A stretch of 64,000 nucleotides of DNA from the NCBI GenBank assembly GCA_046331465.1, contig JAXLQV010000002.1, positions 868,001 to 932,000 of the forward strand, written 5' to 3'. The translations under genes and the position numbers were made by a program. Shown in pieces: positions 44,047 to 53,014 of the stretch. The notes beneath the pieces are model-generated. The model was not told the origin of the DNA and did no database searches. It was given only the letters and a program-made list of their open reading frames with translations. Within the stretch, counting starts at the first letter, position 1. Every line of letters starts with the position of its first letter. The DNA comes from UBA5066 sp046331465 (GTDB lineage Bacteria > Acidobacteriota > Thermoanaerobaculia > UBA5066).

Positions 44047-44867
44047 CAGCGCAGGAGGGCGAGGAGCCGGAGCGTGAACGCGAAGTACGCCGCGCTCCAG
44101 GCGGCCGCGAAGGCGAGGAGAGCGGAGCGCAGGCGGCCCCTGGCGTGCCTCGCGAGGCCGACGGCGGCGAGGAGGAGGAGGGGGAGGATCCAGGCGGAGG
44201 CCGCGGGGAGGTGGAGGAGCGCGCCCTGCAGGCCGAGCAGGTACCAGGGGCCGAGGAGGAGCGCGCCGTCCGGCGGGGCGGCCGGGCCGAGGGAGACGGG
44301 GAAGAGCCCGGCCGCCGCGAAGCTCCCGAGCGCGGCGAGGACGGTCGAGCGGAGGTCCGGCGCGAGCGCCTTCCCGTGCTCGGCGGTCAGGAGCCAGGCG
44401 AGGAGCGTGAACGTGCCGGCGTGGTGGAGCGCGACCGGGGCGAGGTCGGAGCCGGGGACGCCGAGGAGGAGCGAGGCGAGCGCGCGGCCGGCGAGGGGGA
44501 AGGAGGACGAGACCTCCCTCCAGACGGCGAGCGCGGCCTGCGCTTCCGCGTCGCCGCGCATCAGGAAGCCCCCGAGGAGGGCGAGGACGGCGACGGGGAG
44601 GAGCGCGACGGAGCGCCACCAGACGGCGGGGGCGAGGCGGGCGTCGCTCTTCCGCCAGAGGACCTCGACGAGGTGGGCCACGGTGCCGACGAGGAATCCC
44701 CACGCGGAGAAGGCGTGGACGCCCCGCAGCCAGAAGCCCCACGGGGTCGCGCCGGTCAGGGTCTCGACGCTCTCGAGGGCGTGGCCGGCCGACCAGAACG
44801 GCGCGAGGGCGAGGCCGCTCGCGACCGCCACCAGGAGGAGCCCGTAGGTGAGACGGCCGAGGATCAC
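44046..44867 (-). CDS. Cytochrome b6-like diheme membrane protein
   Basis: 273 residues, seven or more membrane helices. Histidine pairs H51/H65 (13 residues between) and H149/H164 (14 between) reproduce the spacing of the two hemes in the four-helix bundle of cytochrome b6. Sequence similarity elsewhere is low, and the quinol-oxidation motif PEWY of subunit IV is not seen. Its start overlaps the Rieske stop (ATGA) and its stop overlaps the multiheme cytochrome start. Confidence 0.8.
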   Translation of the reverse strand: MILGRLTYGLLLVAVASGLALAPFWSAGHALESVETLTGATPWGFWLRGVHAFSAWGFLVGTVAHLVEVLWRKSDARLAPAVWWRSVALLPVAVLALLGGFLMRGDAEAQAALAVWREVSSSFPLAGRALASLLLGVPGSDLAPVALHHAGTFTLLAWLLTAEHGKALAPDLRSTVLAALGSFAAAGLFPVSLGPAAPPDGALLLGPWYLLGLQGALLHLPAASAWILPLLLLAAVGLARHARGRLRSALLAFAAAWSAAYFAFTLRLLALLR

Positions 44868-45268
44868 GAGAGCCGCGCCACGAAGCCTCCGCCCGAGCGG
44901 AGAAGGCGCGGGCGCGCGAGCGGCCTCGGCGCCGGGCCGCTCACGGGGCGACCCTCGGCGTCGTAGCGGCTCCCGTGGCAGGGGCAGGCGAAGCCGCCGT
45001 CCGCGGAGGGCGCGACGCGGCAGCGGAGGTGCGTGCAGGTGAGGTCGAGGACGACGGGGGAGGCCGCCGGGCCGCGGACGAGGAGCCCTTCGTGCACGAG
45101 CCCGCCGCGCTCCTCGGCCTCCTTCAGGAGGGCGGCGGAGAGCTCCACCGTCCGGCCCGGCTCGGGCGAGCCGGCGAGCGCCCGCCCGAGCGCGGCACCC
45201 CCCGCCACGGCCGCGCCCGCTCCGGCGACGGCCCAGGCGGTCGAGAGGAAGTCCCGCCGGGAGCTCAC
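44864..45268 (-). CDS. Rieske [2Fe-2S] protein with Tat signal
   Basis: 134 residues from a GTG that overlaps the regulator stop (GTGA). A Tat motif (SSRRDFLST) and hydrophobic anchor lead into a compact Rieske domain with cluster ligands C78 and H80 (CTHLRC) and C95 and H98 (CPCHGSRYD), and the disulfide pair C83/C97. All ligands are intact. It is followed directly by a b6-like cytochrome, as in quinol-cytochrome c reductases. Confidence 0.9.
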   Translation of the reverse strand: MSSRRDFLSTAWAVAGAGAAVAGGAALGRALAGSPEPGRTVELSAALLKEAEERGGLVHEGLLVRGPAASPVVLDLTCTHLRCRVAPSADGGFACPCHGSRYDAEGRPVSGPAPRPLARPRLLRSGGGFVARLS

Positions 45269-46653
45269 TCGATCCCGAGCTCCTTCATCCGCCTCCAGAG
45301 GGTGCTCCGGCTCATGCCGAGGAGCTCGGCCGCGCGGCCGCGGTTCCAGCGGGCCGCTTCGAGGACCTGCACGATCCGGACCCGCTCGCCCGGGTCCTCC
45401 GCGAGGGAGTCTGCGAGGGGCTCGGGCTGCGGCGCCTCCTCGGCGCCGACCCCCTCGGCGCCGTGGCGGAGCTCGGACGGGAGGTTCTCGATCTGGATCG
45501 TCTGGCCGGTGCAGGTCGCGACGGCGTACTCGAGCGCGTTCCCGAGCTCGCGGACGTTCCCGGGCCAGGGGTGCCGGAGCATCGCGGCGAGGGTGTCGGG
45601 GGAGAGCATCAGCGCGCGTCCCTCGCGCCCGCCGATGTGGGCGAGGAGGTGCTGCGCGATGAGCGGGACGTCCTCCCGCCTCTCGCGGAGCGGCGGGACG
45701 TGGATCGGGACGACGCGGAGGCGGTAGTAGAGGTCGTCGCGGAAGCGGCCGGCCCGGATCGCCTCCACGAGGTCGACGTTCGTGGCCGCGATGACGCGGG
45801 CGTCCATCGGGCGCGGGACGCTCTCGCCGACCCGCTCGAAGCGCCGCTCCTGGAGGACCCGGAGGAGCTTGACCTGGAGGTGGAGCGGGATGTCCCCCAC
45901 CTCGTCGAGGAAGATCGTCCCCCCCTTCGCCATCTCGAACCGGCCGACGCGATCGCGCACGGCGCCGGTGAACGCGCCCCGGACGTGCCCGAAGAGCTCG
46001 CTCTCGAGGAGCTCCCCCGGGAGCGCGCCGCAGTTCACGGCGACGAAGGGGCCCGTGCAGCGGGGAGAGTTCGCGTGCAGGGCGCGGGCGATCAGCTCCT
46101 TGCCGGTGCCGCTCTCGCCCGTCACGAGGACCGTCGCCTCGCTCCGGTGGAGCGACTCGACGAGGTGGACGATCCGGAGCATCACCGGGGAACGGGCGAC
46201 GAGCCCGTGCGAGGAGAGCATCGACTGGACGAGGCCGTTGTCGGTCTCGGCGGGCCGGAGGACGACGATGAAGCGCGCCCTCGGGTCGCAGTGGCTCGAG
46301 ACCTCGTTCGGGAGGACGGCCGCGGTCAGCGAGACGAGCCGGGCGCTCCCCTCGCCGCACCGGAGGATCGCCCTGCGGCCCTCCTCGCGGCCGCCCCGCT
46401 CGAGCGACTCGCGGAGAGTGTCGGACGGGCCGAAGAGGCGCGCGCCGACGATCTCCTCGATCGGCCGCCCGATCGCGGCCGCGGCGGCACCCGGGAAGGC
46501 GAGCTCGTCGAGCGTGTGGCAGGCCCGGATGACCCGGAACTCGCGGTCGAGGACGAGGAGGACCCGGCCGAGCGCCGTGAAGACCGTCTCCAGGGGACCG
46601 AAGCCGGGGCTCGCGGGGACCTGGATCTCCGTGGTGGGAAGGGTGTCGGGCAA
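45265..46653 (-). CDS. Sigma-54 transcriptional activator with PAS-like input (paralogue 2)
   Basis: 462 residues, closely similar along its length to the activator at 8718-10118, including the input-domain cysteines in LRCG and SHCDPRAR and the SSHGLVARSP linker. AAA+ features GESGTGKE and GAFTGA and a C-terminal Fis HTH (AAELLGMSRSTLWRRM) are intact. It is the first gene of the Rieske-cytochrome b-multiheme operon and overlaps it by 4 bases, which implies control of, or autoregulation with, that electron-transfer complex. Confidence 0.9.
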   Translation of the reverse strand: MPDTLPTTEIQVPASPGFGPLETVFTALGRVLLVLDREFRVIRACHTLDELAFPGAAAAAIGRPIEEIVGARLFGPSDTLRESLERGGREEGRRAILRCGEGSARLVSLTAAVLPNEVSSHCDPRARFIVVLRPAETDNGLVQSMLSSHGLVARSPVMLRIVHLVESLHRSEATVLVTGESGTGKELIARALHANSPRCTGPFVAVNCGALPGELLESELFGHVRGAFTGAVRDRVGRFEMAKGGTIFLDEVGDIPLHLQVKLLRVLQERRFERVGESVPRPMDARVIAATNVDLVEAIRAGRFRDDLYYRLRVVPIHVPPLRERREDVPLIAQHLLAHIGGREGRALMLSPDTLAAMLRHPWPGNVRELGNALEYAVATCTGQTIQIENLPSELRHGAEGVGAEEAPQPEPLADSLAEDPGERVRIVQVLEAARWNRGRAAELLGMSRSTLWRRMKELGIE

Positions 46654-46709
46654 TGGCGTAATCTCTTCTATCCGGGCTCGAACCCGATTATTCCATCCCG
46701 AGGGTGTGC

Positions 46710-48719
46710 ATGACGTCGATCTACTTCGGAGAGGAGCACGAGAGCTTCCGCCGGACGGTCCGCCAGTTCCTCGAGGCCGAGGTGGCCCCGTACGCCCGGG
46801 AGTGGGAGGAATCGAGACGGATCCCGCGCGAGGTCTTCCGCCGGATGGGCGACCTCGGCCTCCTCGGGATCCTCGCCCCGGAGGAGCTCGGCGGCACGGG
46901 CGCGTCGATCTTCCACGCGCTCGCGTTCCTCGAGGAGCTCCCGCGCTCGCTCATGGGCGGCTTCGTCGCCGCCGTCTCCGTGCAGCAGTTCATCGCGACC
47001 GGGGCGATCGCGCTCCACGGCACGCCGGAGCAGAAGCGGCGCTGGCTCGAGCCCTCCATCGCGGGGACGAAGGTCGGCGCGATCGCGATCTCCGAGCCCG
47101 ACGCCGGCTCCGACGTCGCCGCGCTCCGGACGACGGCGCGGAGGGACGGCGACTCCTGGGTCGTCGACGGCGCGAAGACCTGGATCACGAACGGCGTCGA
47201 GGGGGACTTCGTCGTCGTCGCCTGCCGGACGGAGAAGGACGCGGGGGCGGGCGGCCTCAGCCTGATCGTCGTCGAGGCCGACGCGCCCGGCTTCTCGCGC
47301 AGCAAGCTCCGGAAGATGGGGTGGCACTCGTCCGACACGGGCGAGCTGACGTTCCAGGAGGTCCGCGTCCCGCTCGGGAACCTCGTCGGCGGGGAGAACG
47401 AGGGCTTCTACCTCATCATGGAGACGTTCGTCCTCGAGCGCCTCGTGACGGCCGCGACCTCCGTCGGGAGCACGCGCCTCGCCCTCGAGGAGACGCGGAA
47501 GTACGTCCTCGCGAGGGAGGCGTTCGGGCGCCCGATCGGGAAGTTCCAGGCGATCCGCCACCGGCTCGCCGACCTCCACGCCGAGGCCGAGGCCGCGGCG
47601 CAGCTCGTCTACCACGCGGCCTGGCTCCACGAGCGGGGGGAGAACCCCGTCGCCGAGGCGTGCATGGCCAAGCTCCTCGCCACGGAGCTGTCGAAGAAGG
47701 CGGCCGACGAGTGCCTCCAGTTCTTCGGAGGCTTCGGGACGGTCGAGGAGTACCCGATGGAGCGCTTCTTCCGCGACGCCCGCTTCGGGACGATCGTCGC
47801 GGGGACGAGCGAGATCATGCGGGAGGTCATCGCGAAGGCCGCCATCGACGGCGTGACCTTCCCGAGGCGCGAGCGCGAGGAGGAGGGCGAGGCCGCGGCA
47901 CCGCCGGCCGCGGTCACCTCCGAAGCCGCCTCCGCGGGCCCGGGGCTCCCCCTCGACGGCGGGGCGAGCCCGTTCGAGGCCGACGCCCTCTCGCCCGACG
48001 TCTTCGAGTCCGACGTCACGGACACGCTCGAGGCCGTCTTCACAGAGACGCGTCCCGTGCAGGGGCGCGGCTTCGGCACCGAGGAGCTGCACGCGCTCGA
48101 GCCGGAGGTCGTCACGACCGAGACGGCGGCCGCTCCCGCCCCGCTCTCGGAGGAGACGGAGCCGTCGTTCTTCGCCCCGCCGCCGGTTCCGGAAGCGCCG
48201 CCGGCCGGCGGGGAGACGTCGCCCGCGTTCGTCCCGCCGCCGGCCGCGGCCGCACCCCCGGAGCCCCGCCCGGCCCCGGCGTACGAGGCGACCGACCCCG
48301 CCTGGTTCCCTCCCGCCGCGGCGGCGGCTCCGGGTCACGAGGCCGTGACCCTCGCCACCGGGCCGATCTCCCTCGCGATGAAGCTCCCGTTCCCGACGAG
48401 CGTCGCGGAGCTCTTCGAGACCCTCCCGCAGCGCTTCCGCGCCGACCGCGCCGCCGGCTGGAACGCGCGCTTCCACTTCCGCTTCAAGGACGTCCCCCGC
48501 TCCGACTGGACTGTCGTCATCGAGGACGGCTTCTGCCGGACGCTCGAGGGGCACGACGGCGCCGCGGACTGCGTCGTCACGACGACGGAGAAGACCTACC
48601 TCGCGATCGAGAGCGGACAGCAGGCGCCGGAGACCGCGTTCCTCCTCGGCAAGGTGAAGGTCTCGAACATCGCCGCGATGACGAAGTTCGGCAAGCTCTT
48701 CCGGAAGGTCGCCGCGTGA
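46710..48719 (+). CDS. Acyl-CoA dehydrogenase fused to SCP2 sterol-carrier domain
   Basis: 669 residues; ATG 46710 follows GAGGG by 5 bases. Residues 1-390 are a full acyl-CoA dehydrogenase (AISEPDAGSD, GAKTWITNG, GTSEI). The residue before GTSEI is alanine, and the general base is probably Glu in METFVLERLV, as in long-chain and isovaleryl-CoA dehydrogenases. A Pro/Ala-rich linker (about 390-545) leads to an SCP2 domain (about 550-669; WTVVIEDG, VVTTTEKTYLAI). SCP2 could hand bulky acyl-CoA to the enzyme. The next gene, a CoA-transferase/racemase, overlaps its stop. Confidence 0.9.
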   Translation: MTSIYFGEEHESFRRTVRQFLEAEVAPYAREWEESRRIPREVFRRMGDLGLLGILAPEELGGTGASIFHALAFLEELPRSLMGGFVAAVSVQQFIATGAIALHGTPEQKRRWLEPSIAGTKVGAIAISEPDAGSDVAALRTTARRDGDSWVVDGAKTWITNGVEGDFVVVACRTEKDAGAGGLSLIVVEADAPGFSRSKLRKMGWHSSDTGELTFQEVRVPLGNLVGGENEGFYLIMETFVLERLVTAATSVGSTRLALEETRKYVLAREAFGRPIGKFQAIRHRLADLHAEAEAAAQLVYHAAWLHERGENPVAEACMAKLLATELSKKAADECLQFFGGFGTVEEYPMERFFRDARFGTIVAGTSEIMREVIAKAAIDGVTFPRREREEEGEAAAPPAAVTSEAASAGPGLPLDGGASPFEADALSPDVFESDVTDTLEAVFTETRPVQGRGFGTEELHALEPEVVTTETAAAPAPLSEETEPSFFAPPPVPEAPPAGGETSPAFVPPPAAAAPPEPRPAPAYEATDPAWFPPAAAAAPGHEAVTLATGPISLAMKLPFPTSVAELFETLPQRFRADRAAGWNARFHFRFKDVPRSDWTVVIEDGFCRTLEGHDGAADCVVTTTEKTYLAIESGQQAPETAFLLGKVKVSNIAAMTKFGKLFRKVAA

Positions 48720-49852
48720 ACTCCGCGCTCCCCCTGGCGGGGACGGTCGTCCTCGACGTCTCCCGGATGCTCCCGGGAGCCGTCCTCGCGAGGACCCTCG
48801 TCGACCTCGGGGCGCGCGTCGTCAAGGTGGAGGACCCCCGGTCGGGGGACCCGATGCGCGTCACGCCGCCGCTCGTCGGCGGGACCGGGGCCGGCTTCCT
48901 CGCGTTCTTCCGCGGGGTCGAGTCGGTCGCGATCGACCTGAAGGCGCCCGCCGGGGCCGCGGCGCTCCGCAAGATGGCACGGCACGCGGACGTCCTCGTC
49001 GAGAGCTTCCGGCCCGGGACGCTCGAGCGGTGGGACCTCGGGTACGACCGCCTCGCCGCCCTGAACCCGGGCCTCGTCGTCGTCTCGCTCTCGAGCTTCG
49101 GCTCCGAGGGCCCGGACGCCGACCGGATCGGGCACGACCTGAACTTCACGGCCGTCACCGGCTTCCTCTCGGAGCTCCCGCCGGGGGACCTCCCGCGCGT
49201 CCAGGTCGCCGACGTCGCGACGGGGCTCCTCGCGGCCTCCTCGACGCTCGCCGCCCTCCTCCTCCGCCACAGGACGGGCCGCGGCGTCCACGTCGAGCAG
49301 CCGCTCGTCACCGGGCCGCTGCCGTTCCTCGCGTGGGCCTTCGCGGAGGTCGGCCTGGGCGGCGGCGGTGTCCTCGACGAGGTCCTCGCGGGGAAGAGCC
49401 CCGGCTACCGCACGTACCGCTGCGCGGACGGCGCGCGGGTCGCGCTCGGCGCGATCGAGCCGAAGTTCTGGGCCGCCCTCTGCGAGATGGCGGGAATCCC
49501 CGAGCACGCCGCCGACGGTCTCGACACGGGAGAGGCGGGGGCCGACGCGGCCGCGCGTCTCTCGGCCGTCTTCGGCGCGCGCTCCCGCGCCGACTGGCTC
49601 GCCCTGGCCGAGGCGCTCGGGATCCCGCTGACGCCCGTGAACGACCTCGCCGCGGCGCGCGAGGCCCTCGCGGGGCGGATGGAGCGGACCTCGGTGCCGG
49701 GGGGCGGCAACCTGGCGACGCCGGCGGCGTTCCTCGGCGTCCCGGGCCTTCGCCGCCCGCACGCGCCGGCTCCGGCGCTCGGCGCCGACACGTCCCGCGT
49801 CCTGCACGACCTCGGGCTCACGGCCGAAGAGATCGCCGCGGTCGCAGGGTAA
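48716..49852 (+). CDS. CaiB/BaiF family III protein, alpha-methylacyl-CoA racemase-like
   Basis: 378 residues, GTG start overlapping the preceding stop (GTGA). Family III features are an N-terminal Rossmann-like VLDVSRMLPG and VVKVEDPRSGD, then DLKAPAG and DVLVESFRPGT. RIGHDLNF and QVADVATG align with the catalytic His and Asp of alpha-methylacyl-CoA racemase, which favours racemase over CoA-transferase. Pairing with the SCP2-tailed dehydrogenase fits beta-oxidation of branched-chain or sterol side-chain acyl-CoAs. Confidence 0.85.
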   Translation: MNSALPLAGTVVLDVSRMLPGAVLARTLVDLGARVVKVEDPRSGDPMRVTPPLVGGTGAGFLAFFRGVESVAIDLKAPAGAAALRKMARHADVLVESFRPGTLERWDLGYDRLAALNPGLVVVSLSSFGSEGPDADRIGHDLNFTAVTGFLSELPPGDLPRVQVADVATGLLAASSTLAALLLRHRTGRGVHVEQPLVTGPLPFLAWAFAEVGLGGGGVLDEVLAGKSPGYRTYRCADGARVALGAIEPKFWAALCEMAGIPEHAADGLDTGEAGADAAARLSAVFGARSRADWLALAEALGIPLTPVNDLAAAREALAGRMERTSVPGGGNLATPAAFLGVPGLRRPHAPAPALGADTSRVLHDLGLTAEEIAAVAG

Positions 49853-49945
49853 GGCCCGAGCCCTGCGTCCCGTATCCGGAAGGCCCTGCCGGCCGGAGAG
49901 CGTAGATTCCACGGTTCCCTGACGGTGTCCGACGGAGGCGAGAGG

Positions 49946-51727
49946 ATGGAACCGCGATCGACCCCGAGCGCCGCGGACCCCGCCGGCAACCCCTTTGCGA
50001 GAAGAGCCGTCCCGGCGGGCCCGGGCCGCTGGATCCCCCTCCTCGCGGTCCTCCGCACGTACGAGCGCGCGTGGCTCGTCAGCGACCTCGCCGCCGGCCT
50101 CGTCCTCACGGCGATCCTCGTCCCCGTCGGGATGGGCTACGCGGAAGCCGCGGGCCTTCCCGCAATCTACGGGCTCTACGCCACGATCGTCCCGCTCCTC
50201 GCCTACGCCGTCCTCGGGCCGAGCCGCATCCTCGTCCTCGGCCCCGACTCGGCGCTGGCTGCATTCATCGCGGCTGCGGTCCTGCCCCACGCCGCCGGGG
50301 ACCCGGGGCGGGCGGTGGCGCTGGCCGGGCTGCTGGCCGTCCTGACGGGCGTCCTCTGCATGGTGGGCGGCCTCGCCCGGTTCGGGTTCATCACCGACCT
50401 CCTCTCGAAGCCGGTCCGGTACGGGTACCTGAACGGGATCGCGCTCACCGTCCTCGTCGGGCAGCTCCCCAGGGTCTTCGGGTTCAAGGTCGGCGGCGAC
50501 AGCCTCCTGCAGAAGGCCGCGGGCCTCGTACAGGGCATCCGGAACGGCCAGACCGGAGGAACGGCCCTCGCCATCGGCGTGACCTGCCTCGTCGTGATCC
50601 TCGGGTTCAGGAAGTGGGCTCCGGCCATTCCGGGACCGCTCGTGGCCGTCGTCGGTGCGACGCTCGTCTCGTCGACGTTCCACCTCGCGGCGACCGGGGG
50701 GATCTCCGTCGTCGGTCCGCTTCCGCAGGGGTTGCCTGCCTTCCAGATACCGGCGATCTCCCCGGGAGACGTCCGGGATCTCTTCCTGAACGCCCTCGCC
50801 ATCGCCCTCGTCTCCTTCGCGGACATGAGCGTCCTCTCCCGCACGTTCGCGCTGCGCGGCCGCTACGAGGTCGACCCGGACCAGGAGCTCGTCGCCCTCG
50901 GCGCCGCCAACGTGGCCACGGGCTTCTTCCAGGGCTTTCCGATCACCAGCAGCTCCTCGCGCACGCCGGTGGCCGAGGCGGCGGGCGCGAAGACGCAGCT
51001 CACCGGCGTCGTCGGGGCCGCCTGCATCGCCCTGCTCCTCATCTTCGGGCCGAGGCTCCTGGCGGACCTGCCCCACGCGGCCCTCGGCGCCGTCGTCATC
51101 TCCGCGTGCCTCGGCCTGGTGGAAGTCTCCGGGGTCCTGCGCCTCTGGCGGCTGCGACCCGCGGAGTTCGTCCTGTCGGTCGTCTGCTTCCTCGGCGTGG
51201 CGCTCTTCGGCGTCATCGAGGGGATCTTCATCGCCGTCGGCCTCGCGCTCCTCGGCTTCGTCTGGCGCGCGTGGAGACCCTACGACGCCGTCCTGGGGAA
51301 CGTCGACGGGCTCATGGGATTCCACGACGTCTCCCGCCACGCCGATGCGAGACAGATCCCCGGCCTCGTCCTGTTCCGGTGGGATGCGCCCCTCTTCTTC
51401 GCCAACGCCGAGACGTTCCACGAGCACGTCCTCGACGCGATCGCCCGGGCGCCGACGCCGACGAGGTGGGTCGTCGTCACCGCCGAGCCCGTGACCGACG
51501 TCGACATCACGGCTGCGGACGAGCTGGCCGCGCTCGACGAGGAGCTGGAGGAGGCGGGCATCGAGATCTGCTTCGCCGAGATGAAGGGCCCGGTGAAGGA
51601 CCACCTGAAGCGGTACGGGCTCTTTACGAAGCTCGGGGCCGGGAACTTCTTCCCCACCATCGAGCAAGCGGTCGATGCCTACCGGGAGCGGTACGGCGTC
51701 GGGCCGCGCGGCCGGGAGGAGTCGTGA
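49946..51727 (+). CDS. SulP-family anion transporter with STAS domain
   Basis: 593 residues; ATG 49946 has GGAGG seven bases upstream. SulP membrane domain (about 30-430) with the signature VPVGMGYAEAAGLPAIYGLY and LVLGPDSALAAFIA, then GFFQGFPITSSSSRTPVAEA. A cytoplasmic STAS domain ends it (about 455-575; PGLVLFRWDAPLFFANAE). Substrate could be sulfate, bicarbonate or another anion. It stands alone, with a hairpin after it. Confidence 0.9.
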   Translation: MEPRSTPSAADPAGNPFARRAVPAGPGRWIPLLAVLRTYERAWLVSDLAAGLVLTAILVPVGMGYAEAAGLPAIYGLYATIVPLLAYAVLGPSRILVLGPDSALAAFIAAAVLPHAAGDPGRAVALAGLLAVLTGVLCMVGGLARFGFITDLLSKPVRYGYLNGIALTVLVGQLPRVFGFKVGGDSLLQKAAGLVQGIRNGQTGGTALAIGVTCLVVILGFRKWAPAIPGPLVAVVGATLVSSTFHLAATGGISVVGPLPQGLPAFQIPAISPGDVRDLFLNALAIALVSFADMSVLSRTFALRGRYEVDPDQELVALGAANVATGFFQGFPITSSSSRTPVAEAAGAKTQLTGVVGAACIALLLIFGPRLLADLPHAALGAVVISACLGLVEVSGVLRLWRLRPAEFVLSVVCFLGVALFGVIEGIFIAVGLALLGFVWRAWRPYDAVLGNVDGLMGFHDVSRHADARQIPGLVLFRWDAPLFFANAETFHEHVLDAIARAPTPTRWVVVTAEPVTDVDITAADELAALDEELEEAGIEICFAEMKGPVKDHLKRYGLFTKLGAGNFFPTIEQAVDAYRERYGVGPRGREES

Positions 51728-51742
51728 AGGGGCCCTGACTCC

Positions 51743-51763
51743 CGGGCCTGCGGAACGGGCCCG
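51743..51763. terminator. Hairpin between SulP and SafE-like genes
   Basis: CGGGCC (51743-51748) pairs with GGCCCG (51758-51763) around a 9-base loop in the gap between two convergent genes. Confidence 0.5.
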
Positions 51764-51781
51764 TGCCGTCTCCGGCCCGGC

Positions 51782-52468
51782 TCAGCTCCCGGCGAGCCCC
51801 GTCCAGAGGAACCACGCCCCCATCGCGAGGAGGAACAGCTGCGACACGCGGTTGAGGAGCGCGCGGCGGCGGGCGAGGAGCTCGTCGGCGAGCGAGACGC
51901 CGAGGAGGGCCGGGGCGGTGCCGAGGCCGAAGACGGCGAGGGCGGCGGCGCCCTGGAGCGCGCCGCCCTCCGCCACCGCCGCGAGGACGGCCGAGTAGAG
52001 GAGGCCGCAGGGGAGGAGGCCGAGGAAGAGGCCCGTGGCGAACGGGTGGCCGGGGACGCGCCCCTGGAGCGCCCTCGCCACGCGGCCGAAGAGCTTCCCG
52101 CCGGCCGAGAAGCCGGGAACGAGGTCGGACAGCGCGCCGAGCGCCCAGAGGACGAGGACGGCCCCCGCGACGACCGACGCCGCCCGCTGGAGACCGAGGA
52201 GCGAGCCGGCGAGCTGGACGACGCCGCCGAGGGCGCCCGCGAGCGCACCGAGGGCGACGTAGGTGACGACGCGCCCCGCCGTGTACCAGAGCTGCGCGAC
52301 GAAGGCCGCGCGACGTCGCGCGGCGGGGCCTTCGCCCCGCGCGGCGTCCGGCGCGACGTAGCGGCGCGAGACGAAGAGAACGAAGGGAGAGCACATCCCG
52401 ACGCAGTGCCCGAAGCCTCCGAGGAGGCCGAGCGTCAGGAAGCCGAGGAGGCCGACCTTCTCGATCAA
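51782..52468 (-). CDS. SafE/UreH-like membrane protein of cbb3-assembly clusters
   Basis: 228 residues, six membrane helices. A TTG start at 52468 overlaps the stop of the preceding gene (TTGA). The paired cysteine motifs GGFGHCVGMCSPF and LLPCGLLYSA are typical of the sulfite exporter TauE/SafE-annotated proteins that close ccoGHIS clusters and are thought to act in copper or thiol handling for the oxidase. It is the last gene of the cco-act operon. Confidence 0.82.
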   Translation of the reverse strand: MIEKVGLLGFLTLGLLGGFGHCVGMCSPFVLFVSRRYVAPDAARGEGPAARRRAAFVAQLWYTAGRVVTYVALGALAGALGGVVQLAGSLLGLQRAASVVAGAVLVLWALGALSDLVPGFSAGGKLFGRVARALQGRVPGHPFATGLFLGLLPCGLLYSAVLAAVAEGGALQGAAALAVFGLGTAPALLGVSLADELLARRRALLNRVSQLFLLAMGAWFLWTGLAGS

Positions 52469-52974
52469 CGCGCCGGCGGGGTCGACGGAGGCGCCAGGTC
52501 GAGCCGGAACATGGCGGTGCGGGGCTTCCCCGCGACCGTCCCCTCCACGGTGGCGAACCAGGTCCGGTTGCCGCTCCGGCACATCGGGAGGAAGACCTCG
52601 GCCTCCTGCCAGCCGTCGGCGGACGGGACGAGCGCGTAGCGGTGGTCGCCCATCGGCATCGTCATCTCGAAGGAGAGGCGGCCGTTCTCGAGCGCGACGG
52701 GCGCGCCGGCCGCCTCCGCGCGGACGCGGAACCGGGCCTTGGCGAAGGCGACCACGGGCCGGTCGGCGGAGAGGACGAGCCGGACGTCGCCCAGGTCGAC
52801 GGAGCCGTCGGCGAGGGTGACGTCCGGCAGCGGAGCCGCGGGGGAGACGGCCTTCGCGGCCGTCGCGGGGACGCCGGAAGGCGCGGCCGCGCGACCCCGC
52901 CCGCGCGCCCACCAGGCCCCGCCCGCGAGGAGGGCGAGGACGAGCAGGCCGAGCAGGGTCTCGCGGAGCTTCAC
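52465..52974 (-). CDS. FixH/YtkA-like anchored periplasmic protein
   Basis: 169 residues: N-terminal membrane anchor (LLGLLVLALLAGGAWW), an Ala/Pro linker and an immunoglobulin-like domain with the FixH/YtkA signature FEMTMPMGDHRYAL. A single cysteine lies in FLPMCRSGNRTW. It may chaperone copper or assist oxidase assembly, like the FixH protein at the other end of the operon, but direct evidence is lacking. Coupled to the SafE-like gene. Confidence 0.7.
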   Translation of the reverse strand: MKLRETLLGLLVLALLAGGAWWARGRGRAAAPSGVPATAAKAVSPAAPLPDVTLADGSVDLGDVRLVLSADRPVVAFAKARFRVRAEAAGAPVALENGRLSFEMTMPMGDHRYALVPSADGWQEAEVFLPMCRSGNRTWFATVEGTVAGKPRTAMFRLDLAPPSTPPAR

Positions 52975-53014
52975 GGGCGTGTGACGAGCGCCCGGGGAGC
53001 GGTCCGCGAAGCGT

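Noticed and set aside
46660..46690. Minus strand reads GGGTTCGAGCCC, the textbook T-arm of a tRNA
   Set aside because: No acceptor, D or anticodon arms or CCA end can be built around it; upstream sequence on that strand is the start of the acyl-CoA dehydrogenase gene. It is just a near-palindrome in the divergent intergenic region.
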